Shown piece by piece: positions 10,246 to 18,729 of a stretch of DNA of 41,878 bases (position 1 is the stretch's first letter; each line of letters starts with the position of its first letter). The DNA is from Bacteroidota bacterium. GTDB lineage: Bacteria > Bacteroidota > Bacteroidia > Bacteroidales > Paludibacteraceae. The stretch is from the NCBI GenBank assembly GCA_017860345.1, contig JAFNAV010000039.1, positions 1 through 41,878 of the forward strand, given 5' to 3'. The translations under genes and the position numbers were made by a program. The notes under the pieces were generated by a model. The model was not told where the DNA came from, did not search any database, and was given only the letters and a program-made list of their open reading frames with translations.

Positions 10246-10392
10246 GCGCTAATGCCCGTAGCGCCGCGCGGGTGAGGGATAGTAGCGGAAAGGACGCACG
10301 CGGTGGTGTGGCCTGAGCCGCAGGCGATGGCCATGCCGCAGCGGGTGGACTTGGAGCGGATAGCCCGACCCGACGTAGGAGGGGCACCCCCA
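10246..10392. repeat. GC-rich structured intergenic element (REP-like or RNA-like)
   Basis: This ~145-bp GC-rich island sits in an AT-rich spacer. Several stems can be read directly: GCGCT (10246-10250) with AGCGC (10260-10264); CGGGT (10269-10273) with ACCCG (10368-10372), continued inward by GGG (10276-10278) with CCC (10364-10366); and a local hairpin GCCTG (10311-10315) with CAGGC (10321-10325). The words GAGGGATAG and GGATAGCCCGACCC recur, in my memory, in intergenic repeats of many Bacteroidetes genomes, but I could not check this. Whether it is transcribed as an RNA or is only a dispersed DNA repeat cannot be decided from this one copy. Confidence 0.5.
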
Positions 10393-10399
10393 AAAAAAG

Positions 10400-10439
10400 T
10401 TATTGGGTTATTAGGTTATTGAGTTATTGGGTTATTGAA
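10400..10439. repeat. Five tandem copies of an 8-bp unit (TTATTGGG)
   Basis: Five consecutive 8-bp units read TTATTGGG, TTATTAGG, TTATTGAG, TTATTGGG and TTATTGAA. They begin seven A residues after the GC-rich element and lie about 125 bp before the dnaE promoter. The array is non-coding. Confidence 0.85.
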
Positions 10440-10566
10440 TTGAATAACTGAATGACTGTGAGGTTGAACAAAGTGGGGTTGTTTCAGGTTTGATTGTTGT
10501 GTGAGTGCGAAGTGCTTTTTTGCTTTTTAAATTGTGTGATTGTGGATAACTTATTGTGAAAAATAT

Positions 10567-10596
10567 TTTGACCGCACAAATTTATTCCTATCTTTA
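10567..10596 (+). promoter_or_regulatory. Predicted dnaE promoter (Bacteroidetes type)
   Basis: TTTG at 10567-10570 and TATCTTTA at 10589-10596 are separated by 18 bp. This matches the Bacteroidetes -33 TTTG / -7 TAnnTTTG pattern with one mismatch in the last base of the -7 box. Transcription would start near 10603, giving a leader of about 50 nt before the ATG at 10655. Confidence 0.6.
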
Positions 10597-10654
10597 GCAA
10601 CGCAAATACAAGAATCATCATTATTATTAAACTACATAAAACCATATACTTAGC

Positions 10655-13600
10655 ATGAGCTCATTTGTCCATCTGCATGTTCACTCCTATTATTCTATTC
10701 TGGACGGTATGTCGTCGATACAGGGCTTGGTGGATAAGGCCTCGAAAAGCGGAATGAACGCTGTGGCGCTTACCGACCACGGTAATATGTTTGGGGTAAA
10801 GGAGTTTTTCAACTACGTAAAAAAGAAAAACGGCAAGGTTAAAGACCAGATTAAAGCGCTGGAAAAGGAGCTGAAGGCTGAAGGACTTAGCGGGGAGCAA
10901 AAAGCGGCTTTGGAGCTGCAACTGACGGAAGCTAAGCATCACCTTTTTAAACCGATACTGGGCTGCGAGGCTTATGTGGCTCGCCGCAACCGCAAGAGCA
11001 AGGATGCGCAGGAAGACCGCAGCGGATACCACTTAGTGCTGCTGGCCAAAAATAAAACGGGTTACCGGAATTTGTGCAAATTGGTGTCGATGGGCTGGAT
11101 GGAGGGTTTTTACTACCGGCCGCGCATTGACCATGAAATACTGGAGAAGTACAGCGAGGGGATTATTGCTTCGTCGGCCTGCCTGGGTGGCGAAATACAT
11201 AAATATGTGGAAAAAGGCGACCTGGAAGGTGCCGAAAATGCGGTGATGTGGTATAAACGGGTGTTTGGCGACGACTTTTATATAGAACTGCAACGCCATA
11301 AAACGGACAAGCCCAATGCGGACTACGAGTGTTACGAAAAACAGCAACGACAAAATGCTGAGCTGATACGCATTGCCCGAAAAACAAACACCAAACTACT
11401 GGCTACCAACGATGTGCATTTTGTGGAAGAGGAACACGGCGAGGCGCACGAGCGACTGATATGCCTGAGCACGGGCAAAGACCTGGACGACCCTACGCGT
11501 ATGCGATATACCAAACAGGAGTATCTGAAAACGCCGGAACAGATGTTGCAGATTTTTGCCGATGTGCCCGAAGCGCTCGAAAACTCGGTGGAGATTGCCA
11601 ATAAAGTGGAGTTTTTTGACATCGACTCGGCACCTATGATGCCGGTGTTTCCCATACCGGAGGAGTTTGGTACTGAGGAGGCTTATCGCCAGAAATTTAC
11701 GGAAGAAATGCTGCGTCAGGAATTTGGCGATGGATACGACCGGCTGGGCGGATACGAGAAAGTAGTGCGCGTAAAGCTGGAAGCGGACTACCTGACAATG
11801 CTGGCTTATGAGGGTGCCGCTCAGCGCTATGGCGAAAACCTGAGCGACGAGCAGAAAGAGCGCATTGACTTTGAGCTGAATGTAATGAAGACAATGGGTT
11901 TTCCGGGGTACTTCCTTATTGTGCAGGACTTTATAAGTGCAGCGCGCGGCATGGGAGTGTCGGTGGGACCGGGACGTGGGTCGGCGGCAGGGTCGGTGGT
12001 GGCTTACTGCCTGCGCATTACTGATATTGACCCTCTGAAATACGACCTGCTGTTTGAGCGCTTCCTGAACCCCGACCGTATATCGATGCCCGATATTGAT
12101 ATAGACTTTGACGACGACGGGCGCGGACAAGTGCTGCGCTGGGTAACCGAGAAATATGGTAAGGAACGTGTGGCGCATATTATTACTTACGGTACCATGG
12201 CCACCAAATCGTCGATAAAAGACGTAGCCCGGGTACAACGCTTACCGCTATCGGAAGCCGACCGCCTCACAAAACTGATACCGGATAAGTTTCCGGAAGG
12301 TGCTGATGGCAAGGCGCCCAAGGTCAACATATCGAACTGCTTGAAATATGTACCTGAACTGCAACAGGCACGAAACTCGTCGGACCAGAACTTAGCCAGC
12401 ACCCTGCGTTATGCCGAGATGCTTGAGGGCACAGTGCGTCAAACAGGTGTGCATGCCTGTGGGGTAATTATCGGGGCCGACGACCTGACCAACCTGGTGC
12501 CGCTGAGTACGGCCGTGGATAAGGAAACGAGCGAAGAGGTACTGGTAACCCAATATGAAGGTTCGGTAATTGAAGAAATCGGACTGATTAAGATGGACTT
12601 CCTGGGACTGAAAACGCTGTCGATTATTAAAGAGGCTTTAAATAATATCAAAAAATCGAGAGGTATTGACCTTGATATCGACTCTATCCCCATTGATGAT
12701 GCCAAAACCTACGAGCTGTTTAGCAAAGGGCTTACAGTGGGGACGTTCCAGTTTGAGTCGGCCGGGATGCAAAAACACCTTACGGCGCTGCAACCTACCC
12801 AGTTTGAAGACCTGATAGCCATGAATGCCCTGTACCGACCGGGTCCTATGCAGTATATCCCGCAGTTTATCAACCGTAAGCACGGCCGCGAACAGATTGA
12901 ATATCCGTTTCCGGTGATGGAAAAACGCTTGAAAGACACCTACGGAATTACGGTGTATCAGGAACAGGTCATGCTCCTGAGTCGCGACCTGGCCGGCTTC
13001 ACGCGTGGGCAGTCCGACGAATTGCGTAAGGCCATGGGGAAAAAGCTGGTTGACAAGATGGAAGCCCTGAAAGTGAAATTTCTGGAAGGATGCCAGAAAA
13101 ACGGCTACGGACCCAAAGAAAAAATTGAACAGATATGGGCCGACTGGGCTGAGTTTGCGAAGTATGCTTTCAATAAATCGCATGCTACGTGCTACTCGTG
13201 GATAGCCTACCAAACGGCATATCTGAAAGCGCATTACACGGCCGAATTTATGGCTGCCAACTTAACGCGCAATAAGGACGATATTTCGGAAGTTGGTAAA
13301 TTTATGGACGAGTGTAAAACTCTCGGCATGAATGTACTGGGCCCTGATGTAAACGAGAGCGACCTGAACTTTATGGTAAACAAAGACGGAAATATACGTT
13401 TTGGTTTGGGTGGCGTAAAAGGTGTAGGCGAAGGCGCTGTAATGGCCATTATGGAAGAACGCAAAAAGAATGGACGGTTTTTGAGTGTTCTGGATTTTGT
13501 GGAACGTGTAAGCGTAACCGCCTACAACAAAAAAACCATAGAAAGTCTTGCCCTTTGTGGCGCTTTCGATTGTATGGGCGATATACGTCGGGAGCAGTTT

Positions 13601-14449
13601 TTTGTTGAAAACGCCAAAGGCGAATTGGTGCTCGAATCTATTATCAGATACGGGAATAAATACCAAACCGACGCTGCAATGACACAAAACTCCCTGTTTG
13701 GCGACGCTGATGCCATAGAAATAGCCAAGCCCGAAATACCATTCGCCCCGGAGTGGTCGCCTCTTGAAAAACTCAACAAAGAGCGCGAACTGATAGGTAT
13801 GTACCTGTCGGCACATCCGCTGGACGAATTTGAACTGGAGATAAACCACATATGCAATGCCACCACCACCGACTTGAAAGATTTGGAATCGCTACAGGGA
13901 AAGCCCCTGCGAATAGGTGGTATGGTGACGGGATTCAGACATGGAACATCCAAAGCAGGTAACCCGTACGGCATTTTTACACTCGAAGATTACAACGGAG
14001 CTTTTGAATTTGCGCTTTTCGGAAATAATTATATCGAATTTGGCAAATATATGATTAAGGATTTATATTTGTTTATCAATGCCATAGTACAGGAAAAAGG
14101 TGCCGACTGGAAGTTTAAAAAGCCTTCGGATCCGAATATGCCTAAAGAACTGGAGCTGAAAATTCAGAAAATTGATGTGTTCAGAGAAATTAAAGACAAA
14201 CTGATTGATACGCTTACGCTAACCGTACCGCTGCAACAAATTGACGATGAGCTCACCACTGAACTTACCGATATGGTGATAAAAAACAAAGGTAGCGTAA
14301 ATCTTTATCTGAATATAGTAGATGAAAATTCGCCCAACTCGGTAAAACTGTTTTCGCGCCAACACAGAATGAGCGTAAACAGTGAGGTGTACCGTAAGCT
14401 GAAGCGTGCACGCGATGCCGGCAAGCTTGAGTTTCAGGTAAACGGATAG
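10655..14449 (+). CDS. dnaE: DNA polymerase III alpha subunit
   Basis: This 1264-aa protein is the replicative polymerase subunit that synthesises DNA at the fork. The N-terminal PHP domain begins at once with HLHVHS and LTDHGNM, keeping the histidines that bind metal in PHP domains, unlike the degraded E. coli version. The polymerase core has GPGRGSAAGSVVAYC and the catalytic-Asp motif PDIDIDFDDDGR starting near residue 479. A clamp-binding motif QNSLF begins at Q1011. A C-terminal OB-fold is seen at LRIGGMVTGFRHGTSKAGNP. It is about 100 residues longer than E. coli DnaE, partly from a charged insertion in the PHP region (about residues 58-105). Base composition is GC-richer than most neighbours, typical of a conserved highly expressed core gene. 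Confidence 0.98.
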   Translation: MSSFVHLHVHSYYSILDGMSSIQGLVDKASKSGMNAVALTDHGNMFGVKEFFNYVKKKNGKVKDQIKALEKELKAEGLSGEQKAALELQLTEAKHHLFKPILGCEAYVARRNRKSKDAQEDRSGYHLVLLAKNKTGYRNLCKLVSMGWMEGFYYRPRIDHEILEKYSEGIIASSACLGGEIHKYVEKGDLEGAENAVMWYKRVFGDDFYIELQRHKTDKPNADYECYEKQQRQNAELIRIARKTNTKLLATNDVHFVEEEHGEAHERLICLSTGKDLDDPTRMRYTKQEYLKTPEQMLQIFADVPEALENSVEIANKVEFFDIDSAPMMPVFPIPEEFGTEEAYRQKFTEEMLRQEFGDGYDRLGGYEKVVRVKLEADYLTMLAYEGAAQRYGENLSDEQKERIDFELNVMKTMGFPGYFLIVQDFISAARGMGVSVGPGRGSAAGSVVAYCLRITDIDPLKYDLLFERFLNPDRISMPDIDIDFDDDGRGQVLRWVTEKYGKERVAHIITYGTMATKSSIKDVARVQRLPLSEADRLTKLIPDKFPEGADGKAPKVNISNCLKYVPELQQARNSSDQNLASTLRYAEMLEGTVRQTGVHACGVIIGADDLTNLVPLSTAVDKETSEEVLVTQYEGSVIEEIGLIKMDFLGLKTLSIIKEALNNIKKSRGIDLDIDSIPIDDAKTYELFSKGLTVGTFQFESAGMQKHLTALQPTQFEDLIAMNALYRPGPMQYIPQFINRKHGREQIEYPFPVMEKRLKDTYGITVYQEQVMLLSRDLAGFTRGQSDELRKAMGKKLVDKMEALKVKFLEGCQKNGYGPKEKIEQIWADWAEFAKYAFNKSHATCYSWIAYQTAYLKAHYTAEFMAANLTRNKDDISEVGKFMDECKTLGMNVLGPDVNESDLNFMVNKDGNIRFGLGGVKGVGEGAVMAIMEERKKNGRFLSVLDFVERVSVTAYNKKTIESLALCGAFDCMGDIRREQFFVENAKGELVLESIIRYGNKYQTDAAMTQNSLFGDADAIEIAKPEIPFAPEWSPLEKLNKERELIGMYLSAHPLDEFELEINHICNATTTDLKDLESLQGKPLRIGGMVTGFRHGTSKAGNPYGIFTLEDYNGAFEFALFGNNYIEFGKYMIKDLYLFINAIVQEKGADWKFKKPSDPNMPKELELKIQKIDVFREIKDKLIDTLTLTVPLQQIDDELTTELTDMVIKNKGSVNLYLNIVDENSPNSVKLFSRQHRMSVNSEVYRKLKRARDAGKLEFQVNG

Positions 14450-14687
14450 GCGCCCACAGCCACCAAAAGCTGCTGAACAACAACGAAAACTGCGACCGAT
14501 AGAAAATCTCGATATAGAGATAAAACTTTGTCGATAAAACATTATGGAAACAAAACCGTTTCAATATTTGATTTATAAATAATAATGAGATGGAAAGGGA
14601 ATAACACAAAGTTTTAATAGAGTCCCTTGCTAAACAAAAAGAATAAAGGCAATTAAAAAATTATTAACTATACAAAATTATAAAGTT

Positions 14688-15002
14688 ATGGCATTAGAAT
14701 TTACAGATGCAAACATCAAAGAAGCAATTAACAGTGGTAAACCCGTAGTAGTAGATTTCTGGGCAGAGTGGTGTGGACCTTGCCGCATGGTAGGACCCAT
14801 TGTGGAAGAACTGGCCAAAGAATATGATGGTCAGGTAATTATTGGTAAAATGGATGTGGACGAAAACGTAGACACGCCTAATGAATTTGGCATTCGGAAT
14901 ATACCTACTATTTTGTTTTTCAAAGACGGACAGTTGGTTGACAAGCAGGTAGGAGCCGCCCCTAAAGCAGCATTAGTTGCCAAAGTTCAGGGACTGCTGT
15001 AA
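14688..15002 (+). CDS. trxA: Thioredoxin
   Basis: This 104-aa protein is a complete thioredoxin fold of typical length. The redox-active WCGPC motif has Cys29 and Cys32. The buried Asp is in VVVDFWAEW (D23), and the cis-proline loop is RNIPTILFF. It is cytoplasmic, with no signal peptide or anchor, so it is the general disulfide reductase and not one of the membrane-tethered thioredoxin-like proteins common in this phylum. It follows dnaE after 238 bp with no visible hairpin, so it may have its own promoter. A strong intrinsic terminator follows 28 bp after the stop. Confidence 0.97.
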   Translation: MALEFTDANIKEAINSGKPVVVDFWAEWCGPCRMVGPIVEELAKEYDGQVIIGKMDVDENVDTPNEFGIRNIPTILFFKDGQLVDKQVGAAPKAALVAKVQGLL

Positions 15003-15030
15003 GCCACTGGTTTACAACAACACACACAGA

Positions 15031-15070
15031 GCTGTATCAAGAATAATAATTTTTGGTACAGCTTTTTTTG
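15031..15070 (+). terminator. Intrinsic terminator of trxA
   Basis: AGCTGTATC (15031-15039) pairs with GGTACAGCT (15056-15064), with one T-G wobble, and is followed by an uninterrupted T-run to 15070. It sits 28 bp after the trxA stop. Confidence 0.85.
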
Positions 15071-15853
15071 TGTTGAATTATGCATTTTTGCGGCCGTAGC
15101 TATGTGGTGGTATGGCAGGTAAAGATGTTTAAGATAGTAGCTATATGTTTTTAGTACATGACAAAAATTCTATTTTGCCTATAATTAATGGATGTGAATA
15201 GTGATTCATGTGAATAGAAACGCGGATATAGCGGATAAAACAGATTTTCGCTGTAAACTCAAAAGTTTTCATAATACGGTAAATAAATCAGATTGCTTAT
15301 CCACATTAGTCAGGTTATATACATATTCGTTTCTAAACTTTTGTGTCCCTACTATCAGGGTATAAATCTATTAAACCACAATAGGCACAATAGAAAGAAA
15401 ACTAATATGAAAATATATAATATCGAGCACAATAGGGCAAATGCCTATTGGCATTTAATCTAATGAAATTGTAAAATCTTGATCAACAAATCATTATTCT
15501 AATGTGTATATTGTGGTTAAAATCTTATAGCTTGACCGAAGGGATAAGCAGTAAAATCAGAATTAAAATCCGTTTTACTACTACAATAAATCAGTGTATA
15601 TCAGCCAAATCCGCTATATCCGCGTTTCTATTCTTTTTTTTCATGTACTTAGCTATCTGTTACAAAATACTTAATTCACAAGTAATAAGAAAAGCTTATG
15701 GAATTACTAAACTAATCATTACCTTAGATGTTTAATAAATCATAATAGAACATTTTTCTCCTTTAGGTTTGAAAATTATTTAGAAAAAAAGGAAGAAAAT
15801 GTCCAAAAGAGAACCGGGAAAATGTCTTTAAATAAATTCTAAAATAATTCACA
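15071..15853. repeat. Non-coding spacer with a perfect 25-bp inverted repeat (MITE-like)
   Basis: The stretch at 15212-15236 (beginning GAATAGAAACGCGGATATAG) recurs exactly, in inverted orientation, at 15609-15633. The intervening 372 bp hold no credible gene. Flanking words also mirror each other imperfectly: TAGTACATGA before the left copy and TCATGTACTTAGC after the right copy. Near 15375 there is a 'taaaccacaataggcacaatag' type word that I associate with dispersed Bacteroidetes repeats. The layout suggests a miniature transposable element or a REP-like pair. No transposase or target duplication was identified. The remaining AT-rich sequence up to 15853 should contain the promoter of the YCII operon, but no clear box was found. 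Confidence 0.65.
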
Positions 15854-16210
15854 ATGAAACAATTTTTATTACTACTTCACGAAGACATTCAAAAAATGAG
15901 CGCTCTCTCGCCCAAAGAAATGCAGGAACTCGCTAATGCTCATATGAATTGGGCTAATAAATTAGCCGCAGACGGACATTTAATCTCAGGAGATGGATTG
16001 AAACCAAAAGGTGTTTTAATTACAGGTAAAGACTGCGTGATTAAAGATGGACCCTTTTTAGAATCGAAAGAGATTATTGGAGGATATTATCTGTTGCAAG
16101 CTACTGATTTACAAACAATAGTGGAATTAGCTAAAGAATGTCCCACACATCATTATGGTGGAACAACAGAAATTCGCCCTATCATGGAAATGGATGATTA
16201 TGGGCAATGA
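15854..16210 (+). CDS. YCII-related (DGPF domain) protein
   Basis: This 118-aa protein has a complete YCII/DGPF fold. It carries the signature DGPF followed by LESKEIIGGYYLLQA in mid-sequence and an N-terminal KQFLLLLHED strand. It is small and cytoplasmic, and its biochemical function is unknown. Genes of this family sit next to ECF sigma factors of the ECF41/ECF42 type so often that the pairing is diagnostic. Here the stop codon overlaps the start region of the sigma-factor gene, which implies translational coupling. Confidence 0.93.
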   Translation: MKQFLLLLHEDIQKMSALSPKEMQELANAHMNWANKLAADGHLISGDGLKPKGVLITGKDCVIKDGPFLESKEIIGGYYLLQATDLQTIVELAKECPTHHYGGTTEIRPIMEMDDYGQ

Positions 16211-17417
16211 TTTTTCTCACCAGAAAGAAATAAACTACAGAGCTATTTACGGGAAGCTGTTTTCGGGGTTATTAAATCAATTTGGGGCAAATTATGTTGC
16301 CGAAATTGAGGATGCCATACAAAATTCTTTTTTGAAATTCCTCAAAATAAGAACGCAATACGGCAAGCCTGATCATCTGGAAAACTGGCTTTTCGTAGTG
16401 GCTCGTAACGATGTGTTGAATCAAATTAAAATCAGGCAAAAACAAAATAATTTCGGCACATTAGAAAGTGTTGATGAAGAAGCTGACATAAAAAATGATA
16501 AAGATTTACGGCTTCAAACGATAGTTTTTATTGCGTCGTTGAAAAATGTTTCTATACAAGCAAAAATATTGTTTATTCTTAAAAATATTTTTGGTTTAAA
16601 TATAGCCGAAATACACGACAGCACATTGCTCAGCCAGGATGCCATTTACAAAAGTATAAGCCGAACACTAAAAAGCATTCAGCTCGAATTTAACAACAAA
16701 ACGAAGGAAATAAATTCCATATCCGTTAATCCACAAGCAGTTACTATTGTTGAAGAAATCTTGTACGCGGTTTTCAATATTGGTTTTGATTCTTTTAATG
16801 AACAAACGGAAAATATTGTAAATGAAGATTTGTGTTTAGATGCATTTTCGCTAACAAAGCTTCTGTTTCAGCAATATCGATACGATACGACCAGTAACTT
16901 ACTGGCCTTATTCTGCTTTCATATTGCAAGGCTTCCGGCAAAAATTGATGAAGGAAAACTGATTCCATTCTTTAAACAAAATCGTGAAAAGTGGGACAAA
17001 GAACTAATCAGTTTAGGGTTCAACTATCTGAAAAAACCAGCAAGTATTAGTAAATTTTATCTCGAAGCTCTGATTATTAGCAAGTACATACTGATAGAGC
17101 AATTTACCTCAAATGATTGGAAAGACATTGTAAAACTATACGAAATAATGCAAACAGTTTCGCAATCGCCTATTGTAAAATTGAACTACTGCTTTTGCTT
17201 AAGCAAAATTGACAGAACTGAAGAGGCGTTGAAAATCCTATCGGAAATTGAGGATGAACTTCCAAACGAACACGTTTATTTCTCTTTGATTAAGGCTAAG
17301 TTACTAAAAGATATAAAGCCCAGAGAAGCCGACGATTTGTTTATGTCGGTGGTGAATAAACTTGATCAGAAAATCAGAAAAGAATACTTATTAGAAAACG
17401 AATTTAAAAAATTTTAA
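16194..17417 (+). CDS. ECF42-type RNA polymerase sigma factor with long C-terminal domain
   Basis: The protein is about 407 aa. Sigma region 2 is at about residues 10-75 (YRAIYGKLFSGLL, EDAIQNSFLKFLK, ENWLFVVARNDVLNQIK). Region 4 is at about 105-160 (IAEIHDSTLLSQDAIYKSISRTLKSI). A ~240-residue helical C-terminal domain of the DUF6596/TPR-like kind follows. No anti-sigma gene is seen, and in ECF42 proteins this C-terminal extension is thought to control activity. In-frame ATGs at 16194 and 16200 lie within the last 17 nt of the preceding gene and are better starts than the one at 16155, whose extra residues do not resemble the family. The lipoprotein gene starts 4 bp after the stop. Region 4 is weakly conserved, so promoter specificity cannot be guessed. 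Confidence 0.88.
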   Translation: MIMGNDFSHQKEINYRAIYGKLFSGLLNQFGANYVAEIEDAIQNSFLKFLKIRTQYGKPDHLENWLFVVARNDVLNQIKIRQKQNNFGTLESVDEEADIKNDKDLRLQTIVFIASLKNVSIQAKILFILKNIFGLNIAEIHDSTLLSQDAIYKSISRTLKSIQLEFNNKTKEINSISVNPQAVTIVEEILYAVFNIGFDSFNEQTENIVNEDLCLDAFSLTKLLFQQYRYDTTSNLLALFCFHIARLPAKIDEGKLIPFFKQNREKWDKELISLGFNYLKKPASISKFYLEALIISKYILIEQFTSNDWKDIVKLYEIMQTVSQSPIVKLNYCFCLSKIDRTEEALKILSEIEDELPNEHVYFSLIKAKLLKDIKPREADDLFMSVVNKLDQKIRKEYLLENEFKKF

Positions 17418-17421
17418 AAAT

Positions 17422-17907
17422 ATGAAACAAGCATTGAAACTTATCGTCATATCACTTAGTGTTTTGTTATTGGCCATGTGTACTACGAAACCAAAAAACA
17501 GCGTACAAACAACAGCCGCCGATGCTGAAAATTTTGACTGGCTGCTGGGAGAATGGAAACGAACCAATGATGTAAAAGGAAAGGAAACTTTTGAAAATTG
17601 GCATAAAATAAGCACCACAGAATATATTGGAGTTGGTTTTACTTTACAGAACAATGATACTGTAAGTAAAGAGATAATGAAAATATCGAACGCCAATGGG
17701 AAATGGAGTTTTTTGGTAAAAGTTGGCGAAAATACAGAATTTATACCCTTTGAAATGGCAAAGATAAAAGATACTGAATTTGAATGCAAAAACGACAGTT
17801 TAGATTTTCCTCAGTTAATACAATATTGGAAAAGCGGGAATAAATTAAATGCTTTAGTTTCGGGGCAAGGGAATAAAATATCGTTTGAATTTGAGCAAAA
17901 GGAATAA
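17422..17907 (+). CDS. Small lipoprotein, DUF6265-like
   Basis: This 161-aa protein has a lipoprotein signal peptide with lipobox LAMC, so Cys20 would be lipidated. The mature part starts with a Ser/Thr/Ala linker. It then has FDWLLGEWKRTND and FENWHKISTTEYIGVGF, the pattern of the small beta-barrel family DUF6265 (in my recollection), which has no known function. It begins 4 bp after the sigma-factor stop and so belongs to the YCII-sigma operon. It may be part of the envelope response that the sigma factor controls, but this is inferred from position. Confidence 0.8.
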   Translation: MKQALKLIVISLSVLLLAMCTTKPKNSVQTTAADAENFDWLLGEWKRTNDVKGKETFENWHKISTTEYIGVGFTLQNNDTVSKEIMKISNANGKWSFLVKVGENTEFIPFEMAKIKDTEFECKNDSLDFPQLIQYWKSGNKLNALVSGQGNKISFEFEQKE

Positions 17908-17957
17908 AACCCCCGAAGCCACCACACATAGCTATCGTTTTGTGATTCCGTTTCTTT

Positions 17958-18722
17958 CTATTCAGCTATCACAAACTGTACATCATGGCTTTTGAGCCAT
18001 TCTATGTCGTCGGGTTTAATCTTCGAGTCGGTTATCAGGTAATCAATCAGCGAGAGGGCGCCAAGGCTGGCAAAGGAACTTTTGCCTATTTTGGTAGAAT
18101 CGGCCACCAGATAAGTAACGTCGGCCGACTCAATCATAGCTCTTTTTACACAAATATCGCTAATTCCGGGGTACGTAAGCCCCGATTTCAGCGCTATGCC
18201 GGCTGTGGCCAGAAACAACTTGTCGACATGCAGGTTCTGGAAAAAATCGGCTGCCTTCTGTCCGGTAAGCGATATGGTAGGCGCCTTAAACTCGCCACCC
18301 GTTACCACAACGTTGATACCGGTTTGCGCACCCAGTATAATGGCAATATTCAGCGCATTGGTGATGATGGTAAGATTACGGTAGCCGGAAATGAGTTTGG
18401 CCATCTCGGTGGTGGTTGAGCCCGAATCGAGGATAATGGTATCGCCATCCTGAATAAATTCCAAAGCTTTACGGGCAATCAGTTGCTTTTCGGCCATGTT
18501 GTCCTTATTTTGCAGTTCAAAATTCCGGACATTCATATCAATATCTTTCAGGTAAGCGCCACCATGCTCGCGAATGATGAAACCGTCTTTTTCTATCGAT
18601 TCCAAATCCTGCCGTATCGTAACTTCAGTTACTTTGAAAATCCGGCTAAGATTGGTTACCTTAGCGTGTCCATCTTCGCGTATAAGTTCAAGTATTTTAT
18701 CCCGACGCTGATTCTGAAGCAT
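17958..18722 (-). CDS. DeoR/GlpR-family transcriptional repressor
   Basis: This 254-aa protein has an N-terminal winged helix (about 1-56; QRRDKILELI, VTEVTIRQDLESIEKDG, REHGGA) typical of DeoR regulators. The C-terminal DeoRC domain carries the phosphosugar-binding loop LDSGSTTTEMA (D99-T105) and a second conserved stretch, VADSTKIGKSSFA. Members sense a sugar phosphate made by the pathway they repress. The gene starts 7 bp after the ribB stop and closes the sugar locus, so it is the likely local regulator. The AAACGAA cluster at 32134-32165, overlapping the main operon promoter, is its best candidate operator. Confidence 0.93.
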   Translation of the reverse strand: MLQNQRRDKILELIREDGHAKVTNLSRIFKVTEVTIRQDLESIEKDGFIIREHGGAYLKDIDMNVRNFELQNKDNMAEKQLIARKALEFIQDGDTIILDSGSTTTEMAKLISGYRNLTIITNALNIAIILGAQTGINVVVTGGEFKAPTISLTGQKAADFFQNLHVDKLFLATAGIALKSGLTYPGISDICVKRAMIESADVTYLVADSTKIGKSSFASLGALSLIDYLITDSKIKPDDIEWLKSHDVQFVIAE

Positions 18723-18729
18723 TTCCGTT

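Larger units (their letters stand above)
9654..10565. other. Long non-coding spacer between the RHS operon and dnaE
   Basis: No convincing gene is present. Near the RHS operon start there is a small inverted repeat, CGGAG (9724-9728) and CTCCG (9735-9739), and a hairpin ATGGCT-aca-AGCCAT around 9778-9792. From about 9830 to 10230 the sequence is AT-rich without clear structure. From 10246 there is a GC-rich foldable element and then an 8-bp tandem repeat, both listed separately. The dnaE promoter closes the spacer. Confidence 0.6.

Noticed and set aside
11396..12238. Long antisense frame of 280 codons inside dnaE
   Set aside because: It lies wholly within the dnaE coding region, its translation is His/Arg-rich low-quality sequence, and several other antisense frames of this kind occur in the same GC-richer gene.
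15502..15735. Open frame of 77 codons inside the inverted-repeat spacer
   Set aside because: It runs across the right arm of the repeat, has unusual composition and no recognisable motif or start signal; it is most likely chance.
16155..16193. Upstream ATG for the ECF sigma factor
   Set aside because: It would add residues that are a frame-shifted reading of the YCII C-terminus and do not resemble the sigma family; the ATGs at 16194 and 16200 fit better.
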